Notes under the pieces: model-generated | What the model saw: the letters and a program-made list of their open reading frames with translations, nothing else | Databases searched by the model: none | What the model was told of the DNA's origin: nothing | Made by a program: the position numbers and the translations under genes | DNA from: Collybia mongolica | Taxonomy: Eukaryota; Basidiomycota; Agaricomycetes; Agaricales; Clitocybaceae | Reading direction: 5' to 3' | Assembly (NCBI GenBank): GCA_013420905.1 | Contig: JAAXNY010000026.1 | Location: 1 to 45,464, forward strand | Length of the DNA: 45,464 nt | Part shown: one piece after another, positions 9,835 through 21,308 of the stretch | Numbering within the stretch: the first letter of the stretch is position 1 | Layout: every line of letters starts with the position of its first letter

Positions 9835-12500
9835 CTACAGTGCAGGCCAGGGGCTGTAAACTAGAATGCGCGGGGCGGGTGTATTGACATGGTCGCCCTT
9901 GGAGTGCTGCATCTGAGAATCGTATTTCGTCCACCAGATCCGGTCTTCTTCGGCCTTGGGCATCCAGTAGAGTTTACGAAAGCGCTTCCAAAGCTCCTTG
10001 CGGACCATGGTGTAAGATTGATGGTTCGCCCTCGCCTTAAAGTCCTCCCATCTGGGGTAATACTTCGCTCTCCGGTAGTTCTGGATCGCTCCTGCTCGAG
10101 TATGGCCCTTCACGGGGAAGAGCTTGTCGAAATTAACCTTCCACGCTTTGTCGTCCGCCAGTCGCCATTGAAACTCAGTGAAAAGTTCTTCTAGATTCCT
10201 ATTGCGGTACGTCTCCTCGTTAACCATCTTGCGTTCAACCTGATTGAGCTTTATATATGCAGGCATGTGAGCCCTTCTCTTGTTTGGGCCGACTTCCATG
10301 ATGTCGATAAGGAATTGGTACCACAATTTAGTGATGAATTTGTCGATGTTGGTGTTATCATCGCCATCCGAATCATGGCTAGTTCCCGCGCTTTCCTCCT
10401 GCTCGTTGTCCGAGCCCAAGTCTCGAGGGCGAACTGGAAGGCTCGCGCCTTTTCCCGCCAGGTCGAATATGTTTCGATCTGGGTTCTGACCCCAATTATA
10501 GTACGATGGGGTTATCCGCGTCCGGTTCGCCACTCGATTGGGGTGCTTGCGCAGAACTACCCCAGCCTGAAGGAGCATTTCCGACAGTTCCTCAGGGGTG
10601 GAGTTGAAGAAATAGCGAAATGCGCGATCGCTCAGCGTATGGCGTGGGTCTTTCGTCAAACGCGGAACAGGGTACTCTTCTCCAATGCGAAGATTTGAAA
10701 GGAAGATGATCCCGTAAGGAAAGGCTGGTAACGTGGTTGCATCGCGTCGGGATCTTTCACGCGGTACACGATCGTTGTCCGAGCCGGAGTCCGTGGAGGC
10801 TTCCGATTCGTAGTCTTCGTCGTCTAATGGTGTACCGTATGCAAGGATGTTGTGATCTGCGCCAACACGGTCAACGTGCGGTAATACCGCGGCCATTAGT
10901 TCCCGCGATGACTGTCCCTTATCGGGCGCAGAGTGTAGGCTATTTAGTAGCCACGCGGCTGCCGCTGTGAGAACTAGGGCGGACGGGTTCGCTCGAAATG
11001 CTGGGACACCTTGCATCTGCCACTCAACAAGAAATTTGAGCGCTAAGGCTCTGCAGCTGCGAAGTGTCCTATTAAGAATAAGTAATAGATTATATTATCA
11101 CCCAATTACAGTACTTACCACCAAATAGACCGGTCAATTGAGACGAGGCATGTTCGTAGTAAACGTTCATCGAGATTAACGAGCACCTTTGTTGCAGAAA
11201 AAATCGACACCCTGAGTTCGATTCGGGCATGGCCCTCGCTCGTTCTGATGGCGTTGTTGTACAAAGTACAGAGGCTTTCAATATACGTTGTACCCTTGTC
11301 CTTAAGGAGTTCCTCAGCGGTTATGGATTTTCCGAAACTTCTTCGATCCGGGTGATAGGTGAGGGCCTTGTCGGTAGTGTATAGCTGTAGGTAAGGAATG
11401 TCATGAGGGCCATGCGCCCTCCCAGTGGTGATCCGGCATCCCGAGACAGCAGGAAGATGGGACACTATGTCTCGCGCATACTTTGAACTTCCTAAACGCG
11501 TGATACTTCTTGCTTCTCGCTCGGTCACCTCACACGACTCCTGTACCATGTCACAGTGCGAATCGGTTCGCCAGGCTAGGCAATTACCCCGCGGTGAGCC
11601 CAGCTCGACACCGACGTCCACATACCAGGTGCCATGCCTGCTAATCGAGTTGTAGGAGAGGCGGTTTTGTTGAAGGAAATGTTCGAAAGCCTCCTCGGCG
11701 GCTGCTATTTCGGTGCGGTGAAGTGTCGAATGCTTTACACCACGGATTTGGTGTAGAAATATCAGTCCCGTAGCCCAGGTGCTTCCCTTATGTGTGAGCG
11801 CAGCACGGATACGATCCCCCAGGTAACGAACATGCCACTGGGCGAGCATCTTACTCGTGAACGCTAACTGTCCGTTGCGCCTGCGAGCCCTAAACATTTC
11901 ATCCGCATACTTTGCAGGCCATTCCGCCACTGTCTCCGGTGACAAATTCTCAATTGCAGGGCGTAACCCATCCTCATAGAGAATTCGGTATTCCTCTTGC
12001 GTTAGGTACGAGCTTCGATCTTTTGCGTAAAGCTCGGGAAGGAGTACATATATTACATTGTGCGTGTTCCAAGTTGCCAAGCATGCATTGGGGATTTTAT
12101 GCACGGGAGCACGGAACAATCCCTGAGAATTACGGTTAGCACGCCAAACTACTACATGTAAAACACTCACTTTACTACTCTCAAATTCATATACAAGGTG
12201 TATATCGGTCGATAACGTCTTCTCCTGCTTTGCAACCGGAAACACGGTGATAGCATCATGCACCATAATTCGATCTGAAAGCCCTAGGAGAGAGTCAAAG
12301 TCTCTCATTGCATCAAAAGGTTCGTCAAATTCCATCACATTAAGTGAGAGATCAACGACGTGTTGCCTATTCTCATGCACACCTTCAAGGGTGAACTTCA
12401 CGAAGTCTCGATGGTTGGTTCCGAGAAGTTCTTTCGATGTCTGGCAGAAGCGGCGGAGAGACGTATATTGAAGGGGATAATTGCCGTGATGCATGGGCAT
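9835..12500 (-). CDS. 871-aa uncharacterised protein (two exons)
   Basis: Minus-strand exons 12500-11119 and 11068-9835 join across a 50-nt intron (GTAAGT...TTAATAG). Together they give 2,616 nt, an exact multiple of three, and the frame is clean across the junction (IDRSIWW then TLRSCRALALKF). I do not recognise a catalytic domain. Visible features are a region around WYVDVGVELG and LAWRTDSHCD near residues 310-340, an Ala/Leu-rich helix after the junction, an acidic Ser/Asp/Glu stretch (about residues 530-560), and a basic, Trp- and Arg-rich C-terminus with RWEDFKAR and WKRFRKLYW. The tail suggests nucleic-acid binding, but that is inference. I believe similar proteins occur in other mushroom genomes. 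Degenerate fragments lie in both arms (7838-8127, 28354-28645). It is divergently arranged with the SNF2 gene. Confidence 0.85.
11069..11118 (-). other. Intron of the 871-aa gene
   Basis: 50 nt, begins GTAAGT and ends AATAG. Removing it fuses two long frames into one of 871 codons without a frameshift, which is why I treat the two frames as one gene. Confidence 0.85.
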
Positions 12501-12999
12501 TGTGTATACGATAAGTGTAAGGGTGAGGTTTAGGTATAGCCATATTCACATATCTTAGGACATATTTATACTATTAGAATGCTTATTTCTAATTAAGGGG
12601 ACTGGGGAGTATCTCTGGCGCAAAATCGCTCATTATTGGACTACGGGCGGATCAATTGATATCTGCGAGACTCTAAGATCAACTGAGGGGTATTCCAAGC
12701 AAGGTGCGACTTACAATGTGGCGTGTTTCATTGAACCTCATGCGGAAGTCCGATGTCATGGGTAGAGCGGGTCGAGACCAGGAAGAAATGGAGAAAAAAT
12801 CGCACTGTGGTGCGTCCGTGCAGCAACCCTGTTTGCAGAAAAATGAATGTGATAAGACCTGGGTGTTTCTGGGATAAAGGTATCAGAAAGGAATAGAGTG
12901 GCTTACCGATTTTTTGGAGTTTGTCAAACTTCGTACAGAAGTCTGCTATCCCGGATGGAGTAGGTTGAGACTATCGCGGAAACGGGATAATTGAGCATA
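12501..12999. other. Intergenic, nothing recognised
   Basis: Upstream of the 871-aa gene, presumably holding its promoter. A T/A-rich stretch lies at about 12540-12600. I see no palindromes, repeats or gene here. Confidence 0.5.
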
Positions 13000-13640
13000 G
13001 CATCCCGGTTTGTCTGTACAACAACCCTTGATACGGGACTGCGGACGGTAATGAGACATCGGGGACCCTGATATGGAATTGACAGAGGAGTCTGGAAGGG
13101 AACGGTCCAATGATAATCCGTGGTTCGTCGAACCTCGCGCGGAGGTCTGTTGTAATGGAGCGCGTCAAATCTAACACAGAAAAGGGGTTTAATTTACTAC
13201 AAAATTAGAAGTGAATCTCCGCAAGATGAGGTACTGACTTACTGGCCAAGAAAATGCGTGCTTGGGAGGGACGATTGTCATCAACGAGAATGACATCCCA
13301 AATGCATACACAGGAGCAAACCCCACATGTTGCAGTATCCCGCGTAGGAGCAAACCCCGTACGCAGGTGCAGCCTCAGTCTCCACTAAGAGTCCCCAGTG
13401 CGAAGGACGCGACGTTGGAGAAGTGTGGAGTTTGAAACGCGCACCAGCTATCCAAACAAATAAAGAATAATACGGTCAACAAACAATTAACAAAAAAAAT
13501 TCCTCTCTCCATTCTTACCGTCTTCATTGCGTCTGAGCTGCTCCACTTTCGCAAAAACCGTAGCCACTTGCCTTAGATCGACTTACGGGGGTTACTCCTG
13601 AGTCTGGTTTGGTTTAACAACGTACGGGGAGCTCTCCTGC
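13000..13640 (+). other. Shared block between the 871-aa and SNF2 genes
   Basis: Homologous, with rearrangements, to 7020-7830 (inverted) and 28660-29470. It includes a half-degraded palindrome at 13120-13136 and motif copies near 13310, 13340, 13585 and 13622 of the CAGGAGCAAACCCCGTACG family, in both orientations. Open frames differ between copies and I call none. Possible role: a divergent promoter region for the two flanking genes. Confidence 0.6.
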
Positions 13641-13658
13641 GTCTGTGACCTTGGTGAC

Positions 13659-13900
13659 TTGCTTGATGCCGCCATACATCTTTTGCATGCGCATACGGCT
13701 TCGATAAATGCACTTGAGCAAATGTCTAGCCTAACGACTTCTCCAGATACATCTGGTCACCTTACCAGTGAGTGTCCTGCTTGCGTTCCTAAATCCCCGT
13801 CAGTTTTGTCTTATGATATGCTTCCTAGTTATTGGAGTAAACATACGAATTCTATTCTTAAGCTCCACGGGCCGTTTCCTCAACTCTACGTAAGTTTCTT
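13659..13900 (+). other. Conserved short open frame upstream of SNF2
   Basis: A frame beginning, in one reading, LDAAIHLLHAHTASIN and containing SECPACVPKSPS is kept nearly unchanged at 13659-13900 (plus), 7009-6776 (minus) and 29499-29708 (plus). It ends at a GTAAGT...TTCTAG intron-like stretch (about 13890-13940). It could be an upstream leader exon or a small gene. The first codon is uncertain because the reported start is not an ATG in all copies. No family recognised. Confidence 0.35.
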
Positions 13901-14206
13901 TTGCTTTCCTTCTTATGGATATCTGATTATTTCCTTCTAGTTAGTTGGTCTCGAAATCTTCCATATGTCCATGAAGAATGAATAACCAAGAGTCTCGAAT
14001 GAGGTATACTGCATCCGCCGCTACTCTCATTTTGCCTTCTGAAACGTGGGTCCAGGTGTTAACACCACCTCCTTGAACGTCACATTTGTCCGTTGGAGTT
14101 TCTTTGAGGCTTGAGTTTTCTCTTGGCTGCATTCTGATAGTGTAACTGGTATTTTTCGTGTAGACTCTTTTCACTATACACAGTATTATTGCAATTTTCT
14201 TTTCTC

Positions 14207-14213
14207 TATAAAA
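14207..14213 (+). promoter_or_regulatory. TATA-like box of the SNF2 gene
   Basis: TATAAAA lies about 105 bp before the ATG at 14317. The same element at a similar distance precedes both mini-SNF2 copies (about 30021-30027 plus, about 6453-6459 minus). Promoter role is inferred from position and conservation. Confidence 0.6.
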
Positions 14214-14316
14214 GAGTGAGGGTGAAAGGATATTCGTCATTCGCCTTCTCGTAGTATTTGCACCTCCCTACTTGCCTTTCCAAACCTCGACATCGCTCAC
14301 CCACTTAGCTCGAAAC

Positions 14317-17300
14317 ATGCCTAGCCATATGGTTCACAGCGCACTCACCCAGCTGTACGTCATGCACGATGGCGCGCCCTGGGGATACCCTTGCTGGCAG
14401 CGAATCACTGGTGTGAAGCATGGGCTGTTTCCGGATGACGATTCCCTCCTTCCCGAGGGCTGGACACGAGAAACCGCAAACCTCATCGGACTCTACTTCG
14501 ACCAGTACCAGAAATTGCGCACCGAGGATGAGAGGATTAAGTTCTCGAGTTCCAGGCGTGGTTCCATCCGTGTCGCTGGGCGCGATTTGTGGCGGAACTG
14601 GGTCACGGAGTTGTGGCAGAAGAGGAAAATTCACGCCGAAATCACAGAGATCCTCAAGGTCAAAAACCTGCACCCATTGACTCTTGCGCTCAGCGATGGG
14701 AGTGGATTGGACGATGTCCCACATAACTCCACATATTTACCGCTTGCAGTGGACGACGTTGCGAGGTCTCTCTTTGGCGAAGAGGCTTGTAATTCCCTTG
14801 GTCTCCTCCGTACAGGGCTGCGCTCACCGACGCTCGCACTCATGCAACGCACATGGATCAACATCTACAACCAACTACAGCGCACCTCTAAGCGCCTCGT
14901 TGCTTTAGAGAAAGGCGCTATGGACGCATTCGATGGTATGTCCGACTTTGATTTTTATTTCGAGCCGTTACTCAACCCCTCTAGGCCTCAGTAAGGACAC
15001 GCCTACGAAGCGCCAGATTTCGAGTGTTATTCTCAAAGTCAGTCGCTGGAAGGCCGCTGCGGAGTCTCTTCAAATGGAACAAGCCCTGGAGAGAGTGAGT
15101 TGTATAGAAGCCGAACTCACGCAGCTTATGGCTGGGCTGGGTGCTGTCCTGGATGCGAAGGTTCTGAAAGTTGCAAAAGCAAAGAAGAGTAAGCGTTCTG
15201 ATATTTCTTGAGCGGATCATAGCTGACTCTATTCAAGAACTAACCAAAGTCACCCATGCTGCGCTGCAAACTCTGGCTTCCGAACAAGACGTCGCAGACG
15301 TCCTCTCTCTCTATAGAGAGTTTTTCGATTCTTTTGGCCGCGACGATAATGTCGAGCTGCAAGGCCAACAGCCGGCCTTCTCATATCGATTTGGGGAAGC
15401 TATCGACGGTTCTGATCCTGGCGTTGAGGTTGAGATGGGGTTGTCTCCTGCTGATCTGGAGCACAATCTTGGCTTTCTCGATGGTCTTCCTGTAGTCTTC
15501 AATCGCTATCGTCACTGTGGGGGACTTACCTCATGGGATCCCACCCATGCTGCTGAATTTGCTCCTGAACGAGCACGGAACAATCCAGACATGGTTCCCA
15601 TAGAGCTCCACTGGCACCAAAAAGCTGGAGTTCATGCCATGTTTCGAATGGTCTTCAAGCCAGTTCCAGCTGTTGGCGCATGTACGGGAGTGTTAGTTGC
15701 TGATGATGTCGGGCTTGGCAAGACTTTTCAAGCCATCACGGCAGTTGCTATTCTGGCTGAATGTGTAGTGCGCCAAGCAGTAGGAAAGGAGCTTCCCCCT
15801 TTTTTCGGTTAGTTCCTGCCTCGCCCACCTGCTCCTCGCAAAGTTTGACGAAACTTCATCTCCAGAAAAAAACCCATTCTTGGGAGACAAACGGGAAATA
15901 CCCGATCTCCCACATTTGTTTCTTGTTCCCGGGACGCTCCTGTCTCAATGGGAGGTCGAGGTGAGAACCCTATTTAGAGGGGGTTCATTTGATATTTTAT
16001 TATATGGCACCGGAAAAGCCCAACATGAGGCGTTCTGGGGCCCTGAGGGAGATTTTTCCAAGTCGAAACACAAGCTCAGAAACGTTATCATACTCGCATC
16101 ACACTCGGTAGGCCTGATTAATTGTCGTCTTTCTTCGACTACTAACCACAGCTATTAGTCACTCCTGCAAGATTATTCGTTGATTTATGCGAAGCCATCA
16201 TCGGAGAAACTCCCTTGGGAAGATCCCACTCCTCTTCCTTCGTATAAGCTGCTTGTCGGCAGCACACTCTATGGGAGGCAATATTTATCGGTGACAATTG
16301 ATGAAGCCCATGGCTTTCGCAACGTGGGGACTAAGGGCAGCGCTGCGCTCTCACTGTCGAAGCAGGCTGTTTTCCGTCAAATAATGACAGGAACACCTCT
16401 TCAGACATCGACGAAGGTAAACCTAGTATTGTCAGAATATGTGTACCACATACTAACGGCGACCACTTAGGACGTCGCCAGCATGGGGAGATTGGTCGGA
16501 ATACCCCATTTCTTCAGCGAAGATGCTCTAGCTGAAGAGAAGTCGGACGCAACGGTCATACGACGCTCAAGGGGAGACGACTCTGTCGATGGGCCGGTAG
16601 AAATCGATTCTGCTGTGGTGGACATTGCGCAGCGCATGCAACGCCAATTCCAAGGGCGCATTCTTAGGCGTACCAAAGAGAGCCTTGATTGGAAGAAACA
16701 GTGTCTTGTACCACTCCCACCTCACGAAGAAAATCTGGTGATTCTAAATCTGACGGCGCGCGAAATGGAGGTCATCTCCGAACTCGCGGACAAAGTGAAG
16801 GAGAGGTGATGTTGTTGAGAAAATTTCCGTTGTACACTGTATTGACAGATGGTTCACAGTGTTTCATCTTCCAACGGCCTTTTAACAATAGTTTCAAGGA
16901 GTTTTTATATTGAACACCGCATGGCTATGGGCTTTGCGCGCTTGGATATCTCAGTGCCTCCTCCCAGATTTGGGAGTCTCGCAGCATGGGAGAAGGTAAA
17001 ATCCACAAAAATTGATACTTGCGCCCGGCTCTGCCAGTACCTCCTGTCTCGCGACGATGCGCCTCGACCCCTTGTTGAAAATGGTCAGATGCGCTTCCCG
17101 ACTCTTCCACCTCTTCCAACCGGCGAAGTTGCGACTTTCTTACGCAGGATTCTAATCTATCAGGAGTACCCCAGCCTTGGCCCGCTCCTTAGAAATGTGA
17201 GCGTCTCGTAACGGTCGTCCTTTTTCCAGTGCTGATTGCGCCTAGATCTTATCCCTGTATGGGATCAGATTCCTGTATATTGATGGGCAAACGGCATTTA

Positions 17301-19432
17301 ATCAGCGCGCGAGGATTGTGAAGAAATTTTGTGAAGACCCTACGTATCGCGTCTTGATCATATCGGCGGTTGGTTCTACGGGCTTGAATCTCACTGTTGC
17401 CACAGTGATTATTTTTCTTGTGAGTCCTGCAGCTGGTATTCGATGTTTCGACGTGTTAATCTCCTTCATAGGACCAGCCCTGGAGCGCTCAGGAAGAACA
17501 CCAGATTCTCGGCAGAGCGCTCCGACAACCCCAAAAGAAGACCGTGGTTACCTACACCCTCCTCGCGGCTGATACAGCGGACATCGTCTTGTCTTCTCTA
17601 GCGCGCGGGAAAAAATACTTGATGGACGCGTTTCTCGATAAGAAAAAGGGCGAAGGTGTGTCGTATCACTTGACTCCTCTTGACAGATTTTGACAAGTTG
17701 TTCAGAGATGTATGACCTGTTCTCGGGGAAATCCTTAGCGGATCCCCAGGATGATGTCGACGACGATGACCCCGAGGCTCTAGACACGAAGCGGCATCAA
17801 AAGAAAGCCGAAACAGCTGCACGGAAGGAAGCGGAGAGAGAACGGAAGAAGCTCGAAAGGTCAAAGAAGCAGGAGGAGAAGGAGCAAAGAAAGGCGGCGG
17901 ATAAAGAGGCAAAGGAAAGGCAAAAAATGGAGCGGAAGGCGGAAAAGGGAGGACGCATTGCAGAGAAAGAGGCGGAGAAGGCTCGAAAGGCGGAGAAGGG
18001 GGCGGAGAAGGCTCAAAAGGCAGAAGAGAGGGCGGCTAAGAAGGCCACTGCAAAATTCGTCAAAGAGACAGTGGGGGCTGAGGAAGACGATATGGTCCTT
18101 GATAAAAAGGTGAATGATGGACCAAAGGCCCAGAACAGTCATGCGATGGATGTCGACGAGCGACCGGAAGGAGACCCCATGGACATTGACGGATCGAAGT
18201 CCGGGACGGCGCTCGCTGCTGACGACGGCACTGCAAGTATTGGAGACGATCTGTGTGGTACCAGCGATGGCGAAGCTCTCGGCACCAGTGAGGGTGAGGC
18301 CCTTGGTACTAGCGACGGAGACGACCTTGGTATCAGTGATGGTGACGCCGTGGCTCCAACTACTGACGAAGAAGGCATCAGCGATGGCAACGATCTTGGC
18401 GAAGCCAGTGACGCTATGTCTCTTGCTCCCAACGACGACGGTCATCTCCCTCAGAGTACTTCCCCCGTATATGGCGCTCCTGCCGATGTGGGCGGCAATG
18501 TTCCCAGACCCGAGCACATAAATTGTGAGACTCCTGAGCCGCGCACGGAGTTACTACAATGTAAACTGTAATCGTTTCATTTTTCGCATCCTATTGATCT
18601 CGGAACATACCTGTAGCATCGTCTCCTGACCTTGGTTTCTTGATGAACTCCGATTTCTCGGTCCCGCCCACAACAGAGCCTCATAACTATAACCCAAACC
18701 CAAAAGGAACTCGACGGGGACGCAGCGTTCAACCCGGTGAGTTCAAATATCCCAACTTAAATTGCTGTTTACTCAACCCCACGACAGATAGCCCTGAGGT
18801 TCGCAAGGAAAAGAAGCGTCTGCGCATCACGAAGCGCACAGTAGGAGAAGACGATGAAGAGATGTCGAGCGCCTCTAACCAGCACGAAGGCTTCACTGGG
18901 AAATACCGTGAAGCGCACGTCCCGCCGGAACGCCAGATGGTCCAACCAGCAGCTATGCGCATGAAAAAATGGGTAAGGCCCGCTGGATGGATACGCAGCA
19001 TGACTTCGGCTGGACGCTCGGATGAAGCCCCATCTCTTGCAAGTTCGTCTTCGAACTCAGTACCGCCATCGTCGGGTGTGTCTCGTCCGTGATATGTGCC
19101 GTGTCTTGTTAACTGAATAGCATCTTGTTCATTCTACAGGCCCCCGATTTGATGTGGGACCATCCAAACCATCACGAGAATCCCAACAGTCTGTCGATGT
19201 ATTTTCTGAGGACAGGCGTGTTAGTTCTACTTCCAGTAAGACCCTCTTCGAGAAAACGGTGCATTCATTTGACTACGGACGTTTAGATGTTCCGGCGATG
19301 CGCCGTCCTAGCCAATTTGGCCGCCGCCTTGTAGACAACCAACCATTGAGCCCTCCTCCCGCGACTACGAAATCCAAGAACCCCTTCGGAAAGTTGACGA
19401 AGCGTAAGGAAAAACAGCGTGAGTCTATGTAG
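14317..19432 (+). CDS. SNF2-family DNA-dependent ATPase, 1,479 aa, 13 exons
   Basis: Exons: 14317-14935, 14985-15188, 15238-15807, 15866-16107, 16159-16416, 16471-16805, 16899-17196, 17246-17419, 17472-17655, 17706-18560, 18617-18736, 18788-19075, 19140-19432. They total 4,440 nt, an exact multiple of three, with consistent phase at every joint. The start is ATG in CGAAACATGCC. SNF2/helicase superfamily 2 motifs are all present: Walker A DDVGLGKT (about 430-437), motif Ia LVPGTLLSQW, DEAH (593-596), TGTPLQ (622-627), motif V GSTGLNLT (about 885), DQPWSAQEE, and motif VI QILGRALRQ (about 911-919). The C-terminus is a Lys/Glu/Ala-rich coiled coil (about 985-1090), then an acidic region with ~8-residue repeats around TSDGEALG (about 1143-1180), then a basic Ser-rich tail. 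It would act in the nucleus as a chromatin or DNA translocase. It appears intact. RecQ-type helicases are the usual subtelomeric kind; this is SNF2. One intron (16806-16898, 93 nt) is longer and its acceptor is less certain. Confidence 0.9.
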
Positions 19433-19559
19433 GACCCGCATCAATAGGATATCTATTCCATCGTTACGAATTTACTAGCCTGCCCATGTACCTAACCACC
19501 CTGCCCTGTACCTAATCACAACTACGACTTTATGTTTTGCAACTTGTTCTACCTCAGGC

Positions 19560-20690
19560 CGGATTTCTGGAGTTATGCCAGGCAGCACGCGGTCGTAGGT
19601 ACCATCAAAGTAGTTTCGAGCATTCTGTTAGAGTGAGTAAGTGCAAGCTAGAGACACAGGGAGGTTCGACGAACCTCGGGTGTACGTACGCCGTTAATCA
19701 AGTCGTTTATGACGGTGGTCAGGCATTCGGACATCTGAGTTGGAGGAAGGAAGGCGCAGGAGAAACCGCCGTACGCGGCCTCCATTCAAAGTGGAGAAAA
19801 AAAACGCAGGAGGAAACTCCGTACGTTGCGTATCGGCAGGGGTGGGATTGGGGGGGTGGGGAGGTTTCTGTTCCAGGAGGGGGTGAGCGCTGAGACTCGA
19901 CGGCTTGATGTTTCAAGGCCTTGTAGTTTGGGTTCTTTGAATATTTGGGATGTAGAAGATGGCGACTTGATCGGTAGACTTGAGAAAGTGCCGGCGGGGA
20001 TCAGACCCGGTTCAAACGAGAAAGGCGAGGTTCGAGGAACCTCAGGTATACAGGACTTTACGAGAGAAATGTGTCAGTACTGAGATGGCGATGATCTCGC
20101 AGAAAGAGGCACTGACCATATAAGTTCATCTTACCCTAAAAGCAGCAAGAGTAAGCCACATCTCCAAGTGTCTTTTTGGCGAAGATCCGATGCCAACCAC
20201 GGGGAGGCGGGAACATGATGTTCGACGAACCTCAAGTGTACCTGCCTAAAAAATGAGATGCGAGGATGAGAACCAACAAACCTTGTTTCACCTGCAGTCC
20301 GAAGGAGTACCCCAGTATCCAGGCCGTTCAGGCGGTGTTCAGGCGTTTGTCGTGTCGTAAATACGCGGTGGGGATTGTATATAGAACCTACGTGATAGAG
20401 TGGGTCAGCATGAGCGAGACGACGCTCAGTTAATGAACCTTGTCATATGGTGTGAGTATGTCTCCCTTTACAGGCGAAGTTGAGTTTTTGAGTAGGCGCA
20501 GGAGTTTGTGTGGGCTGGAGTGGGCCCCGATGCACGAGAACGGCGAGGTTCGACGAACCTCGGGTGTCGAGTTTGGATGGAGGAATCGGGCGACAAGAGA
20601 TACAGGCGCAGGAGCAGACCCCGTACGCTGTAGTAGTCCGAGATGTATAAGGCAGACGCAGGGGCAGACCCCGTACGTTGTGTAGTGGTG
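19560..20690. repeat. Composite repeat array, central
   Basis: Plus-oriented array between the SNF2 gene and the central A-block. Palindromes lie at 19661-19677 (GAC centre, perfect), 20027-20043 (GAG centre), about 20218 (left half degraded) and 20545-20561 (perfect). CAGGAGNAAACYCCGTACG motifs lie near 19755, 19803, 20605 and 20655. It shares the spacer with TTTGAATATTTGGGATGTAG. The frames seen here cross palindromes and are not called. Confidence 0.8.
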
Positions 20691-21308
20691 GGAGCGGAAC
20701 AGGTTGCGGAACAAGTGACGAGTCCGATAATTGAACCGATAGACCGCCGGTGTTCCAGACTCGGTGATCTCGGCGATAAGTTGTCACCTGACTGTTGAAT
20801 TGTTCTTTGGGCGCGTTTTCGTCACTTCTTCCTTTCCACCCCATCCCCACCGACCTTTCACCACACCACGACGACCTCAACAACGATCCACTTGGTGTTG
20901 CGGGGCCTGCTCCCAATACCATCTTCTCTCTTCGTTCTACAGTAGAGTTGCGGGGTTTGCTCCTGACACTACTCCTTCTCTCGACGCCTCACCTGTGCTG
21001 GCGGCCCTCTGAACACGATCGTACTCGCGTAACGTTTCAAGAGTTACCTTGTGCTCTTCCGTTAGACTGCCCCTGGGATCTTCGGTCGTTCATAGAAAAG
21101 GTTTCGGGTCAGTTGGAGCTCCGTACGTCCGTGATGATTGTCCTGCCGTGCATCGCTGATAGTCTCCATCAGTTTTCCATTGCCTCTTGCTTAGCTGTAC
21201 TTCGTCGCGCCTGTCAGGCAATCCGTAGCAATCGGCTTCATTACACTCAGCACGTATTTAGTCTATATTGCGGCCCATTTGTACAGTAGATCGACGATAC
21301 GTTACAAT
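20691..21308 (+). promoter_or_regulatory. A-block, central copy, 5' region of the 911-aa gene
   Basis: Runs up to the ATG at 21309. It has the pyrimidine-rich CCTTTCCACCCCATCCCCACC stretch region, the paired GGGGCCTGCTCCC and GGGGTTTGCTCCTG motifs, and a long open frame that ends just before the gene. I read it as leader plus promoter because four other copies recur in front of related or truncated genes. No TATA box was picked out. Part of it could be an unrecognised coding exon. Confidence 0.55.

Noticed and set aside
17861..18517. 218-codon minus-strand frame
   Set aside because: It is antisense to the Lys/Glu-rich exon of the SNF2 gene, whose codon bias leaves the opposite strand open.
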